Below are positions 7,513-17,622 of a DNA stretch of 64,000 nucleotides, piece by piece (positions within the stretch are counted from its first letter, which is position 1; every line of letters starts with the position of its first letter). The stretch comes from an uncultured Ignavibacteriota bacterium. Lineage in GTDB: Bacteria > Bacteroidota > Ignavibacteria > UBA10030 > UBA8401. The notes beneath the pieces are model-generated. The model had not been told where the DNA came from, searched no databases, and saw only the letters and a list, made by a program, of their open reading frames with translations. The stretch spans positions 1-64,000 of the forward strand of contig CAISDA010000026.1 in NCBI GenBank assembly GCA_903884005.1, given 5' to 3'. A program made the position numbers and the translations under genes.

Positions 7513-8256
7513 TTATGCGGTGATCTTGGCGCGGATGAACTCGCGGTTCAGGCGCGCTATGTGCGTCACAGAGATTTCCTTCGGGCATTCGGCTTCGCAC
7601 GCATACGTGTTCGTGCAGCTGCCGAACTGGTTCTCGTCCATCACCGCGAGCATACTCTCGACGCGCTCTTTGCGTTCGTGCTGTCCCTGCGGCAGCAGCG
7701 CCAACTGGGAAACCTTCGCCGCCACGAACAACATGAGCGAGGAATTCGGGCACGATGCAACGCAGGCGCCGCAGCCGATACAGGCGGCGGCATCGAACGC
7801 TTCATCGGCGATCGGCTTCGGTATGAGCAGCGTGTTGCCATCGACCATTCCGCCCGTCTTGGTGGACACATACCCGCCCGCCATCATCACGCGGTCCATC
7901 GCCGTCCGGTCGACCATCAGGTCCTTCAACACCGGGAACGCGCGTGCGCGCCACGGTTCGATCACGATTGTGTCGCCGTCCTTGAAGTGGCGCATGTGCA
8001 GCTGGCAGGTCGCAATGCCTCGACCCGGCCCGTGCGCCCTTCCATTGATCATCATGCCGCACGAACCGCAGATGCCTTCGCGGCAATCGTGATCGAATGC
8101 GATCGGCACTTCGTTCTTTTTCACAAGCTCGATATTCAGCACGTCCAGCATTTCCAAAAACGACATGTCCGGCGAAACATCATTCACTCCGTACGAAATC
8201 AATCGCCCTTTCGATTCGGGACGTTCCTGCCGCCATACTTGAAGAGTCAATTTCAT
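7513..8256 (-). CDS. sdhB: Succinate dehydrogenase/fumarate reductase iron-sulfur subunit
   Basis: The 247-residue protein carries electrons between the FAD subunit and the membrane anchor. The [2Fe-2S] ligands are in [12 protein letters not shown] and the later ATCQLH; the dicluster domain has [15 protein letters not shown] and [15 protein letters not shown]. It is the last gene of the minus-strand sdhC-sdhA-sdhB operon, 14 bases after sdhA. Length and motifs are normal for the Bacteroidota/epsilon-type enzyme. The direction of catalysis (succinate oxidation or fumarate reduction) cannot be told from sequence. Confidence 0.96.
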   Translation of the reverse strand: MKLTLQVWRQERPESKGRLISYGVNDVSPDMSFLEMLDVLNIELVKKNEVPIAFDHDCREGICGSCGMMINGRAHGPGRGIATCQLHMRHFKDGDTIVIEPWRARAFPVLKDLMVDRTAMDRVMMAGGYVSTKTGGMVDGNTLLIPKPIADEAFDAAACIGCGACVASCPNSSLMLFVAAKVSQLALLPQGQHERKERVESMLAVMDENQFGSCTNTYACEAECPKEISVTHIARLNREFIRAKITA

Positions 8257-8270
8257 TCTGTACCGCTCCT

Positions 8271-10184
8271 TTACTTGTAGCTTCGTTGTGAAGGTTTCAC
8301 GTAATCGAATACGAGGTGTTCTTTGTGCATCGCGGGTTCAGTGCCGATACCCTTAAATTCCCAGGCGGCGACATACGCAAACTTCTCGTCGTTGCGCATC
8401 GCCTCGCCCTCATCCGTCTGATGTTCCTCGCGGAAGTGGCCGCCGCACGATTCCTCACGATGCAATGCGTCGCGCGCCATGAGCTCGCCGAGTTCAAGGA
8501 AGTCCGCCACGCGCTGCGCTTTTTCAAGCTCGGTGTTGATGTCGTTCGCTTCGCCGGTAAGCTTCACATCTTTCCAGAACGCCTCGCGTATCTTCGGCAG
8601 CAGGGTTAACGCTTTTTCAAGCCCCGCCTTGTTGCGCCCCATGCCGACGAATTCCCACATGACCTTGCCGTACTCGCGGTGGAATTCGTCCACCGTTTTC
8701 GTGCCGTTCACGTTCATCAATTTCATGATCGTCGCGTCGACATCGTTTTCGGCATCCTTGAACGCTGCGTGGTCGGTCTTCACCGTCTCGAATTTCGTGC
8801 CGGCCAGATAGTTGCCCACCGTATAGGGAAGGATGAAGTATCCGTCGGCAAGTCCCTGCATGAGCGCGCTTGCTCCCAAACGGTTCGCACCGTGATCGGA
8901 GAAATTCGCTTCGCCGCCGACAAAGAGTCCGGGGATCGTGCTCATGAGATTATAATCGACCCAGAGCCCGCCCATCGTATAGTGGACGGCCGGATAAATG
9001 CGCATCGGCTGCAGGTACGGATCTTCGGCCGTGATCTGCTTGTACATGTCGAACAAATTGCCGTAGCGTTCTTTCACAATTTCCTTCCCGACGCGCTTGA
9101 TGGCTTCGGCGAAGTCGAGATACACGGCCATCTTCGACGGCCCGACGCCGAAGCCCTTGTCGCACATTTCCTTTGCGCGGCGGCTTGCCACGTCGCGCGG
9201 CACGAGGTTGCCGAACGAGGGATACTGGCGTTCCAGATAATAATCGCGTTCATTCTCGGGAATATCCTGCGGCAACCGTTTGTCGTCCTTGATCTTCGGC
9301 ACCCAGATGCGCCCGTCGTTGCGGAGGCTCTCGCTCATCAGCGTCAGCTTCGACTGATGCTCGCCGCTCACCGGGATACATGTCGGGTGGATCTGCGTGA
9401 AGCACGGATTGGCAAACAACGCGCCTTTTTTATGCGCGCGCCAGATGGCCGTTGCATTGCTTGCTTTTGCGTTTGTGGATAGGAAGAACGCGTTGGCGTA
9501 CCCGCCTGTGGCAAGTATCACCGCATCGGCCGCGTACGATTCGACTTTCCCGTTGAGCATGTTGCGCGCTACGATCCCGCGCGCCTTGCCGTCCACAAGA
9601 ACGACATCGAGCATTTCGCGGCGGGCGAAAAATTTCACGCCGCCTGTTTCCATCTGCCGTGCGAGGGCGGAATATGCGCCGAGCAGCAATTGCTGTCCGG
9701 TCTGTCCGCGCGCATAGAACGTGCGCGAGACCTGAGCGCCGCCGAACGAGCGATTGTCGAGGTAGCCCGCGTAGTCGCGCGCGAACGGCACTCCCTGCGC
9801 CACACATTGGTCGATGATGCTGCCGCTGACTTCCGCCAGACGGTAGACGTTGCCTTCGCGCGCGCGATAGTCGCCGCCCTTGAGCGTATCATAGAACAGA
9901 CGATAGACACTATCGCCGTCGTTCGCATAATTCTTCCCGGCATTGATGCCGCCCTGCGCCGCAATGCTGTGCGCACGGCGCGGCGATTCGTGGTATGAAA
10001 AGGCGAGCACGTTGTAGCCCAGTTCCGCCAGAGACGCCGCAGCCGAAGCGCCGGCAAGCCCGGTACCCACAACGGCAACCGTGTACTTGCGGCGGTTCGA
10101 TGGATTGACCAACTTACTCGTAAATTTGTGATTCGTCCACTTCTTCTCTATCGGACCTTCTGGAATGTTAGATTCGAGTACCAT
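8271..10184 (-). CDS. sdhA: Succinate dehydrogenase/fumarate reductase flavoprotein subunit
   Basis: The 637-residue catalytic subunit interconverts succinate and fumarate. The Rossmann motif [20 protein letters not shown] binds [18 protein letters not shown] holds the His that attaches FAD covalently; the substrate region has [16 protein letters not shown] and [17 protein letters not shown]. The C-terminus shows the usual [19 protein letters not shown]. Middle gene of the operon, 68 bases after sdhC. Full-length, with no oddities. Confidence 0.97.
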   Translation of the reverse strand: MVLESNIPEGPIEKKWTNHKFTSKLVNPSNRRKYTVAVVGTGLAGASAAASLAELGYNVLAFSYHESPRRAHSIAAQGGINAGKNYANDGDSVYRLFYDTLKGGDYRAREGNVYRLAEVSGSIIDQCVAQGVPFARDYAGYLDNRSFGGAQVSRTFYARGQTGQQLLLGAYSALARQMETGGVKFFARREMLDVVLVDGKARGIVARNMLNGKVESYAADAVILATGGYANAFFLSTNAKASNATAIWRAHKKGALFANPCFTQIHPTCIPVSGEHQSKLTLMSESLRNDGRIWVPKIKDDKRLPQDIPENERDYYLERQYPSFGNLVPRDVASRRAKEMCDKGFGVGPSKMAVYLDFAEAIKRVGKEIVKERYGNLFDMYKQITAEDPYLQPMRIYPAVHYTMGGLWVDYNLMSTIPGLFVGGEANFSDHGANRLGASALMQGLADGYFILPYTVGNYLAGTKFETVKTDHAAFKDAENDVDATIMKLMNVNGTKTVDEFHREYGKVMWEFVGMGRNKAGLEKALTLLPKIREAFWKDVKLTGEANDINTELEKAQRVADFLELGELMARDALHREESCGGHFREEHQTDEGEAMRNDEKFAYVAAWEFKGIGTEPAMHKEHLVFDYVKPSQRSYK

Positions 10185-10252
10185 TGATGACTCACGTGGA
10201 ATAGTGAAAAAAAAACCCTGCGCGGCAGCGGCTCCCCATTAAACGATATGAC

Positions 10253-10909
10253 TTATTTTAGGGTAGATAAAAAAAAATAAATCGGCATCGATGCAAATCC
10301 GATGGGAATGAGCAGCCAGAATACCACCGCGACTGCATCAAACAGGACGATATATTTTCCCTTTCGCAATCCGAGCGTCTGAAACGCGGATTGAAACGCA
10401 TGCTTCAGGTGATACGCAAGCATGACGAGCGCGGCCAGATACAGGAGATCATACAGCGGACTGGCGAATGCCTGGAGAACGAGCGCATACATGTTCGTTT
10501 CACCGAAGAATCGTGACGGAAGGAAAAATTGTTTCAGATGGACGATGAGGAAAAAAAGCACGATGCTCCCCGACAGCATCGTGTTGCGAGATTCAAACGG
10601 GGTATTATCGGACAGCTTATATGCCGAATATTTTTCGGGCCGGGCCGCGCGGTTCTTCAGCCAGAGAGTTCCGCCGAGAAACATATGCAGCAAAAAACCG
10701 GCAACAAGGAGTATCTCGGTGCTTCGGATGACCGGATTATGCGCCATGAATTCCGAATAATGGTTGAACGATTCGCCGTTGTCATTCTTGAACAATGCCA
10801 AATTTCCGGACAAATGGATCACAAGAAATGAGCAGAGAAACAATCCGGCCAGACTCATGAGAATTTTTTTACCGACCGAGGAGTGATAAAACGATATGAC
10901 TTTTTTCAT
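10253..10909 (-). CDS. sdhC: Succinate dehydrogenase cytochrome b558 membrane anchor
   Basis: This 218-residue integral membrane protein has about five helices and histidines placed for two haems b (FLVIHLSGN, GFLLHMFLG, LIVHLKQFF, LAYHLKHAFQSA). It is the single anchor typical of the Bacteroidota/Bacillus-type enzyme, passing electrons to or from quinone. First gene of the operon; a promoter should lie in 10910-11032 but I cannot point to it. Confidence 0.93.
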   Translation of the reverse strand: MKKVISFYHSSVGKKILMSLAGLFLCSFLVIHLSGNLALFKNDNGESFNHYSEFMAHNPVIRSTEILLVAGFLLHMFLGGTLWLKNRAARPEKYSAYKLSDNTPFESRNTMLSGSIVLFFLIVHLKQFFLPSRFFGETNMYALVLQAFASPLYDLLYLAALVMLAYHLKHAFQSAFQTLGLRKGKYIVLFDAVAVVFWLLIPIGFASMPIYFFLSTLK

Positions 10910-11032
10910 AGAGGGCTCAACATAGTGACTATCTTTGAGAGTGAGGTAACTGAGACGTCAAAAATAGGAAAGAATTGCATTAAAATCAAGAAAACGCAGG
11001 CGGCAATTTTATGACGACCGTTGCGTTGTCCG

Positions 11033-13213
11033 TTATTTCCGCGTCATGACGAACACACCGTCCCAATCGTCGGGCGGGGGTTCTTCCATAAAAAACAGCG
11101 ACCGCTGAATATAGAGGTGCGCAACCATGTCGTCCCGTCTCCGGTTCAAGACATCCTCAAAATGATGTATCCCCGTCTGCCATTCACGGCGCTTGTACGC
11201 ATCCAGCCCTTTTTGAAATGAATCCAGCAGCAGCCAGAATTCATCCGGATGCGTGTCGTTCACCATCGAAAGCAGTTCGAACATTTTAACGGCCTTCGTC
11301 TTGCCGAGCACGAGCACGTTGTCAATTTCACGCGCCAAGACCCGGGACTGGACGCGCGTATATGTGTTTTCCGTCATTAACAGATTCGTCCCATATTCCT
11401 TATTGACTCCGCTCAGGCGCGATGCAATATTCACCGAGTCGCCGATCGCGGTATAGCTGAACTTCGCCTCTGATCCCATGTTTCCCACAACGGCCGTGCC
11501 TGTGTTGAGCCCGACTCGCTGGCGGATGATCGGTCCTGAAAACCGCTTCTCGTCCCGATACTCCGTATTGATGAAGCGCTGCATCGCCAGGGCCGCCGAA
11601 CACGCATGGAAGGCATGGTCGTGATCCTCCAGCGGTGCTCCCCAGAAAGCCATCACGGCATCGCCGATGTACTTATCGACCGTCCCCTTGTCTTCCAGGA
11701 TAAAATGGGATATGTCCGTGAAATACGTATTGAGGATGCCGACGGTCTTTTGCGGATCCAACTGCTCGGCAAGCCGCGTGAACCCCTGAACATCGGCGAA
11801 CATCGTCGTGATCTCGCTCACTTCGCCGCCCAATTTTAAGAGCAGCGGATTTTCGATCAATTGTTCGACGATCGAGACGTCGACATATTTTTGGAACATC
11901 TCCTTCATCTGCGATTTGCGCTTGCGCTCTACCGAAGAACTGTAACTGATGGCTATGACATAACAGACAGCCAACGCGATGAGCGGGGCAAAGACGGGAA
12001 GCACGTACCCGGATTTTATAAATATCGCATAGGCCGTGTCCAGATAGCCGATGATGAACGTCATGGTCCACACCAGGCTCCACCTCGGCTGAAGCACCTG
12101 CGTGAAGATGCCGAGCGCAATACAGAGCGTGAGCAGAATAAAGCCGTAGATAACCGATGGAACGGGGCGGATGTAGACGCCGGACACGATCTGTTCGGCC
12201 ACATTCGCATGGATGTAACAATTTGGAGAAAGGTCTGCGATCGGCGTCGAATTATGATCACCCACGGAGCGTGCCGTCGCACCGATGATGACGATGGCAT
12301 TTTTAAAGACATCGAGCCTGAGCGAGTCGCCGCGGAGGTACGCATCGATCACTTCTGAAAAAGAGATCGTGCGAAAGATACCGTTCCTGCCGGCATAATC
12401 GATCAGCAGGTCCCCGTTGGCCGACAGAGGAATCACGATCCGGTTAAATGCGACTTCAAATCCCTCGAGTGTGCGGGTGATGACGCCGGCGTGCATGTCC
12501 AGTTTGAGATAGGTCAACGCAAGCCTGGCTCCGAGCGCGGGGTAATACTCTCCGGCATATTCAATGAAAAAAGGCATGGAACGAACCACGCCGTCCAACG
12601 AATCGGGACGCACGAGGATGTGTCCGACCCCTTCGGTCACCGCTGCCAGCGAGTCGAAGGGGCGCTCGTCGATGTTGAGCGCACGCGGGAAGGGAACTTC
12701 GACCGTGCTTTTTTTAATGGCGTGGCGGTGAAGCGATTGATACGCCGCCGGGTCAAAATCGACATATTTTGTCGAACCGACGATGCCGTCGTTCGGTATG
12801 AACGGCCCTATGGCATGAAAAACATTCGGCAGAAGCCGTGAAAAGCCGAGCAGCAGACTGTCCTCTCGCAGCGCCCCGGCGTCTGTCCGCCGGTTCGTCA
12901 GCAGCTCATCCACGCCGATCACCGCAGCGCCGTGCTGTGTGGCGATGGCAAAAACCGATCCAAGCTTGCCGCGCAAAACCGGGTATTCGTATGTGCGCAG
13001 CGTCTGTTCGTCGATCGCCACGATGACGATCGGTGCCGAGTGCGAACGGGTCCCCCGGAGCCTCATCATCGCGTCATACGCCTTCAACTCGAGGACGCGG
13101 AAGAACGAGAACTGAAAAAGCATCAGCGTCAGCGCCACCGCGCCGGCGCCGAATATCGCGCCCTCAAGGATGTGCCGTGCATATTTTTTCTTCAGCAGTC
13201 CCTGTGCCATCAT
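11033..13213 (-). CDS. CHASE2-domain class III adenylate/guanylate cyclase
   Basis: The 726-residue protein starts with one membrane helix, then a periplasmic CHASE2 sensor (about 40-330; APIVIVAIDEQTLRTYEYP), three helices (about 335-430) and a cytoplasmic class III cyclase domain (about 465-640). Metal aspartates are in MFADVQGFT and GDAVMAFWGAP; the Asn/Arg transition-state motif is AIGDSVNIASRL. It should make cAMP or cGMP in response to an envelope signal. A C-terminal tail of about 80 residues may be helical. It is the last gene of the 11-22.5 kb cluster and overlaps the transglutaminase-TPR gene by four bases (ATGA), so the two are translationally coupled. Substrate base is not decided by the visible motifs. 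Confidence 0.92.
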   Translation of the reverse strand: MMAQGLLKKKYARHILEGAIFGAGAVALTLMLFQFSFFRVLELKAYDAMMRLRGTRSHSAPIVIVAIDEQTLRTYEYPVLRGKLGSVFAIATQHGAAVIGVDELLTNRRTDAGALREDSLLLGFSRLLPNVFHAIGPFIPNDGIVGSTKYVDFDPAAYQSLHRHAIKKSTVEVPFPRALNIDERPFDSLAAVTEGVGHILVRPDSLDGVVRSMPFFIEYAGEYYPALGARLALTYLKLDMHAGVITRTLEGFEVAFNRIVIPLSANGDLLIDYAGRNGIFRTISFSEVIDAYLRGDSLRLDVFKNAIVIIGATARSVGDHNSTPIADLSPNCYIHANVAEQIVSGVYIRPVPSVIYGFILLTLCIALGIFTQVLQPRWSLVWTMTFIIGYLDTAYAIFIKSGYVLPVFAPLIALAVCYVIAISYSSSVERKRKSQMKEMFQKYVDVSIVEQLIENPLLLKLGGEVSEITTMFADVQGFTRLAEQLDPQKTVGILNTYFTDISHFILEDKGTVDKYIGDAVMAFWGAPLEDHDHAFHACSAALAMQRFINTEYRDEKRFSGPIIRQRVGLNTGTAVVGNMGSEAKFSYTAIGDSVNIASRLSGVNKEYGTNLLMTENTYTRVQSRVLAREIDNVLVLGKTKAVKMFELLSMVNDTHPDEFWLLLDSFQKGLDAYKRREWQTGIHHFEDVLNRRRDDMVAHLYIQRSLFFMEEPPPDDWDGVFVMTRK

Positions 13214-15702
13214 GCCGGATTTTTCCAGTAGAGAATGTCTTTGAGCGCTACAACGGCCGAAGGATTGATGCCCCGGCGTCCCCCGAAGATGAATTTATTT
13301 TCCCCTTGGCGCGGCCTGACGGGCACCGGGTCTTTCACCTTCGCCGTGGCGATATCCTTCAGCGCGGATTCGAGGAGGCGTTTGAGTTCCGTCTTGTCAT
13401 TTGATCTTTTCTTCTCCGCCCCCTTGCGCTCCACCGCCGCATCGTCCCCCGACACTAGCCCGAGCAGGTCGTAGGCGCGATCCATTGAATCCAACTGCTC
13501 CGCACCCTGCCGCAGCGCTGCAGACGCGGCATCCTCGTCGCCTCCGATAAATTTGAGCACACCAAGGTTCAGCACGATGCCGGCATCGATATGATCGGCT
13601 TTCAGCGCAGACTGGTACGCCCGGAAGGCGTTCAGCGAATCGCCCTTCAAAAAACAGATATTGCCGCGATTGTTCAACGACGCCGCGGAAACGTAATTTT
13701 TGAGCAGGGCCGATGCCTCGTCGTATTTGTTGGCAATCGTCAGTAGCAGGGCGGCGCGGTTTGCGCTGCGTTCCGTTTTCTGCTGCTGCAGCAAGACCAC
13801 TTCCGCATCGATCCTGTTCATCAGGTCTTGTGAGATGGCCTTCACATCGGCACTCACGAGTTCACTCACCGCAACGGGCTCGGGCATGGCAACCGGCTTC
13901 ACCATCGATGCAAGATCGATCGGAGGATACTGCTGCCATGCGCTGTGCAGGTCGACCACGTCAGGGCGTTTCGCCCCTGCATGTGCATCGCTGTATTCCT
14001 TCATGCCTTCCTTCCACGCCGCAAGAAACGGCCCGTTGGTCATCGTCGTTTCCAGCGGAATCCATACCGTGCCGTTGCGCACAACGTAGGCGCCCTCGTC
14101 CGTACTGATGCGCGCCGCATTTTTTTGGTGGACGCCGGTATCAAAGAGGATGAACACATGATTCGCTGTGACCGTTATTGCAGTTGGAATGCCCACACTC
14201 TCCAGGCATGCTGCCAGCAGCGTCGACGTATCGTCGCAGTCGCCCGACCGCATCGCCAATGTTTCCTGCGGATACCGCACTTCATCAAGCACGTCCTTCC
14301 CCGCCGATGTCCACGGATCGCCGGCATAGGCAAACGACATGGCCTGCAGGGCGTCCCAAATTTTAATGGCATTCATCATGTTCACGGAGCTTGACGGAAG
14401 CACGACTGCATCGTGCCGCACATCGGCAAGTATCTCACGGGTGAACGAACTGATCGCATCGCTCGCGGGCGTCACGAAGGACGCCACGGATGCGGGATCC
14501 GACCATGCGATCGCGTGCTTGTTCAGTATCAGCACCGGTTTTACAACGGAACGCGAATATTCCATGCCCGCCGATTCATATGTCAGATCGATGCGGATCT
14601 GCGACGGGGTCTCTTTCGAGAGCAGGGCCAGCTTTTCAACATCGAGGAGAGCAAAAACGGCGATCGTTTTTTCTTCTCCCGGTTTCAGGGACATAATGGT
14701 CTGCTCGGACGATTCGCGCATAAAATCCGCGGTGAATATTTTCGCGGCGATATTTTTTATGTCCGCCGCGCTCGTATTCTTCACCGTTGCCGTACCGATC
14801 GGATGTTTCACGTAATGAAGGGCCTGCGAAGGGAAAATATTGTGCGCCGTGAAGGCGGTGATCTCCAGGCCGTTCGAGACGCGGGCGGCGGTATGCTTCA
14901 CCGAGCGGGCGCGGTACAGAACGTCGATGCGGCTGCCCGAAAAACCGGTCACGACAAAATTTTTCGCCGAACTTAACTGCTTGCGCACTTCGTCCGCCGC
15001 ACCCCGTATCGTGCAGTCGAATACCGCCGCATCTCCTTCCATGAATCGGACGGAGACCGTGCGCAGCGCCGGAGCGGCGGCAGGAAGCTCATTTTCAATT
15101 TTTTGCAAGACGGCGTCATCCACGCCCTGCACGATGAGTTCAAGCGACTTCTCCTGCGCCGCATCGAAGGCCTCGTGGAGCGATGCGCAGATCATGGCGC
15201 CGAGCGAATCGCCGACGGCTTCGAGGGTCTTAAACGCCGCGGTGGGTTTCGCCTGCGATGCTTTTTCCGCCGCTGCGGTGAAGAGGCCCAGCACTTCACC
15301 CGTTTCCGTAGACAGGGCTTTCACGCTGGCATCAGCCACATACAGGTAACTCTTAAAACCATACGTCTCGCGTTCCCCGCCCGGCAGAGCGGTCGCCCCG
15401 CCCGTGACGAGTATTTCGGCACCGAGGCGGCGCGCAAGCGCAATTGCTTTCTTCGGATTCAGCTCGCGCATCGCGCTGTCGCGCTGCCGCACCGCTTCGA
15501 ACTGTCGCGCGTCGATCACACGATACCCGTGCGCCTTCAATGCGCCTTCGATCTTCAACGATGCCTTGTGCGACGTCGCGTCCGTATTGTCGATCTTTTC
15601 ATCCAGGATCACCATGACCCGCGGCAGATCCGGCTTATCGCCGGGCGTTTCGGCATGAAGTGAAAATGCAGCGGCGATCGCACAGGCAAGTATGCGCTTC
15701 AT
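13210..15702 (-). CDS. Secreted transglutaminase-like and TPR protein with N-terminal CsgG/FlgO-like region
   Basis: This 830-residue protein begins with a signal peptide (MKRILACAIAAAFSLHA). Residues about 25-180 resemble the small CsgG/FlgO fold (RVMVILDEKID, IALARRLGAEILVTGGATA). A transglutaminase/protease-like core follows: RSGDCDDTSTLLAAC (Cys about 488), VTANHVFILFD (His about 513). Then come tetratricopeptide repeats (about 640-760) and a charged tail. Such proteins often act in the envelope as peptidases or assembly factors. The gene overlaps its neighbours on both sides by four bases. The tail has a basic segment KRSNDKTELKRL. Substrate unknown. Confidence 0.75.
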   Translation of the reverse strand: MKRILACAIAAAFSLHAETPGDKPDLPRVMVILDEKIDNTDATSHKASLKIEGALKAHGYRVIDARQFEAVRQRDSAMRELNPKKAIALARRLGAEILVTGGATALPGGERETYGFKSYLYVADASVKALSTETGEVLGLFTAAAEKASQAKPTAAFKTLEAVGDSLGAMICASLHEAFDAAQEKSLELIVQGVDDAVLQKIENELPAAAPALRTVSVRFMEGDAAVFDCTIRGAADEVRKQLSSAKNFVVTGFSGSRIDVLYRARSVKHTAARVSNGLEITAFTAHNIFPSQALHYVKHPIGTATVKNTSAADIKNIAAKIFTADFMRESSEQTIMSLKPGEEKTIAVFALLDVEKLALLSKETPSQIRIDLTYESAGMEYSRSVVKPVLILNKHAIAWSDPASVASFVTPASDAISSFTREILADVRHDAVVLPSSSVNMMNAIKIWDALQAMSFAYAGDPWTSAGKDVLDEVRYPQETLAMRSGDCDDTSTLLAACLESVGIPTAITVTANHVFILFDTGVHQKNAARISTDEGAYVVRNGTVWIPLETTMTNGPFLAAWKEGMKEYSDAHAGAKRPDVVDLHSAWQQYPPIDLASMVKPVAMPEPVAVSELVSADVKAISQDLMNRIDAEVVLLQQQKTERSANRAALLLTIANKYDEASALLKNYVSAASLNNRGNICFLKGDSLNAFRAYQSALKADHIDAGIVLNLGVLKFIGGDEDAASAALRQGAEQLDSMDRAYDLLGLVSGDDAAVERKGAEKKRSNDKTELKRLLESALKDIATAKVKDPVPVRPRQGENKFIFGGRRGINPSAVVALKDILYWKNPA

Positions 15703-16202
15703 TGACTGATCCTTTCCAATGCTATCGTAATTTTTTGTTCGAGAGTTCGCACCATCGGAAGCACTTCATCGACGCTTCCGGTCTCTTCTTCTGCAACGAT
15801 CGTTTCTCCCGTTTCGGTTGCGACGAGGCGCACATCGATGCGAAATTCGTCGTGCGTGATGCTCGTGTACCCGCCGAATACCAGGATACGTGCTCCGAGT
15901 AATTTACCCAGCTTCAATGCCGTCGCGGGATTCACCATATCGGTTTCATTCAGATGCAGTTCCTCGATGAGCGCCTGCATGCGCTGCCGTTCCACCACCT
16001 TCACCGATTTCACCTTCGAGAGACGCGTCGTCATCATGTCCGCAATCCCCTTCTTCAACGGATCAAGCCGCTCCTTCGAATCGATGCTGTTGTTCTCGAA
16101 CGCAAAGATCGCAAGCGTTACCGGCGGTTTATCCTCCCCGCGCGCCATGGCACCGCCTATCAGGCACAACGCCGTGACAAGTATGATTCTCCGTGCCTTC
16201 AT
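15699..16202 (-). CDS. Periplasmic CsgG/FlgO-family protein
   Basis: The 167-residue product has a signal peptide (MKARRIILVTALCLIGGAMARG) and the compact fold seen in CsgG and FlgO: TLAIFAFENNSIDSKERLDP, GIADMMTTRLSKVKSVKVVE, RQRMQALIEELHLNET, LLGARILVFGGYTS. Family members help assemble outer-membrane secretion pores or flagellar/curli parts. It lacks a lipobox Cys, unlike CsgG itself. It overlaps the transglutaminase gene by four bases. A second copy of the fold lies in the 474-residue lipoprotein at 21046-22470. Confidence 0.8.
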   Translation of the reverse strand: MKARRIILVTALCLIGGAMARGEDKPPVTLAIFAFENNSIDSKERLDPLKKGIADMMTTRLSKVKSVKVVERQRMQALIEELHLNETDMVNPATALKLGKLLGARILVFGGYTSITHDEFRIDVRLVATETGETIVAEEETGSVDEVLPMVRTLEQKITIALERISQ

Positions 16203-16326
16203 TTTATATGTTCTCCCGTACGATCCTGATAAATGGTTACTACTCAGTGTGCGCCGAAATCATTGTCATTCTAATGTTACCATCTTGACCGCATCAAGAC
16301 TCTTTATACATATGACATAAGTACTC

Positions 16327-16411
16327 TGTCATTCTGAACGCAAGCGAAGAATCTTGCATCGCGTTAGCAGTCGGCGAGATTCTTCGGTCGCTACGCTCCC
16401 TCAGAATGACA
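16327..16411. repeat. REP/MITE-like long inverted repeat
   Basis: The ends TGTCATTCTGAACGCAAGCG and its near-complement ending TCAGAATGACA, with GAAGAATCT/AGATTCTTC inside, make a long imperfect hairpin of about 85 bases. The TGTCATTCTGA...AGAATCT type is a familiar dispersed palindromic repeat in many bacterial genomes. It sits in the only sizeable gap (16203-16446) of the 11-22.5 kb cluster and may separate it into two transcripts. Confidence 0.7.
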
Positions 16412-16446
16412 GGGCTGGAGGGTACGGTGAGTAGTTGCAATAAATG

Positions 16447-17622
16447 TTAGAACAAAAACTTCAGACCGGCGCCGGCATCGAAGCCGACCGCATGCCGGTC
16501 GCTGTTCATGAACGTGATGGAGCCGACACCGAACCCGAGCTCAGACGACAGCATGCACCACCGCGCGATCGCCCAGCGGCATTCGGCCGAGAGTGTTCCG
16601 ACAGTTCCGCCGCCGGTGGTGAGCACTTCGCCGTTGACGGGAAACTCGTCGGACGACATCGCTTTTGCCTCCGCGCTCGCCGTAAGCGACACCTTTTCCC
16701 TGAGCGGGAGCGTCAACGAGTACCGCACGGCATACTGCCGGGCGGCCGGCGATTCTTCTTCCACGCCGTTGATCGTGCTCACATTGCGGGCGCGCAGTTC
16801 TGCGCGGACCTGCAGCGTGTGGACTCCGAGCGGTGCAACGTGTGAGCCGACCAGGACGAATGCGGCCTTGATGCCGGATCGAAAAAAAACATCGCCGTTG
16901 ATCCTGTCCGGAAGATAATACGTCACCGTATAATCCGCAGAAAAACGGTTTGTCTTCACTCCGTCTCTGAGATCGATGCCGATATTGGCGGCAAGTTCGT
17001 TCCCCGGATCGTAGCGCATCGTATACGACTCCGCAGGCGCCGCCGGTTCGTAACTTCCCTTGAACGACGCAGCGGCGCCACATCCGAACACGACGCCCCG
17101 CGCAACGCTCGACGCGTATGCGCATCCGAGCGTCGCATCCCATCCGTGTCCCATCGACGGCATCCGGTACCCGAGCGCGGGCTGGGCCAGGGTTGCGGCA
17201 AGCTCAGTCTGCACCTGCGATAATCGCGTGACGCCTGTCGGGACGCTCACGGAACCGGTGACCCAGAGTTGGTCTCCCGGAAGCACGGCCGATACCGACA
17301 CGCGTGTTTCCGGAACGCCCGCAATCGCCGCATCGCCCTGCTGCACGGATGCCGGAACAGCGGCCAGGGAGAATAACACTCGTTCGCTCGCCGGCATCGT
17401 CACCGTCATTGGATAGGTCTGCTGACCCAGACGCACGCCGCCGATGCTCCATGAATGAACGCTGGCCCCGGCCGATGCCGACGCCGACTCCTGAAATAAG
17501 TTTTTGTCGTCATACACCGACTTTACATGCTGCGCGCACGCAGGACCGACATTCAGCAGCAACGCAAGCGCGATGCATGCATTCAACGGCTGCCGCAGCG
17601 TATGTTCGTTCCTCTTCCTCAT
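16447..17622 (-). CDS. Predicted outer-membrane beta-barrel protein
   Basis: The 391-residue protein has a signal peptide ending near ALLLNVGPACAQ, a body with repeated alternating amphipathic strands, and a C-terminal aromatic end (DAGAGLKFLF), typical for outer-membrane barrels. I do not recognise a named family. It overlaps the 1135-residue T9SS protein gene by four bases (ATGA), so the two are made together, and the barrel may anchor or accompany that surface protein. Cysteines occur (CAYASS, VFGCGAAAS, CRWAIARWCM), which is unusual for a barrel and might reflect a disulphide. Confidence 0.65.
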   Translation of the reverse strand: MRKRNEHTLRQPLNACIALALLLNVGPACAQHVKSVYDDKNLFQESASASAGASVHSWSIGGVRLGQQTYPMTVTMPASERVLFSLAAVPASVQQGDAAIAGVPETRVSVSAVLPGDQLWVTGSVSVPTGVTRLSQVQTELAATLAQPALGYRMPSMGHGWDATLGCAYASSVARGVVFGCGAAASFKGSYEPAAPAESYTMRYDPGNELAANIGIDLRDGVKTNRFSADYTVTYYLPDRINGDVFFRSGIKAAFVLVGSHVAPLGVHTLQVRAELRARNVSTINGVEEESPAARQYAVRYSLTLPLREKVSLTASAEAKAMSSDEFPVNGEVLTTGGGTVGTLSAECRWAIARWCMLSSELGFGVGSITFMNSDRHAVGFDAGAGLKFLF

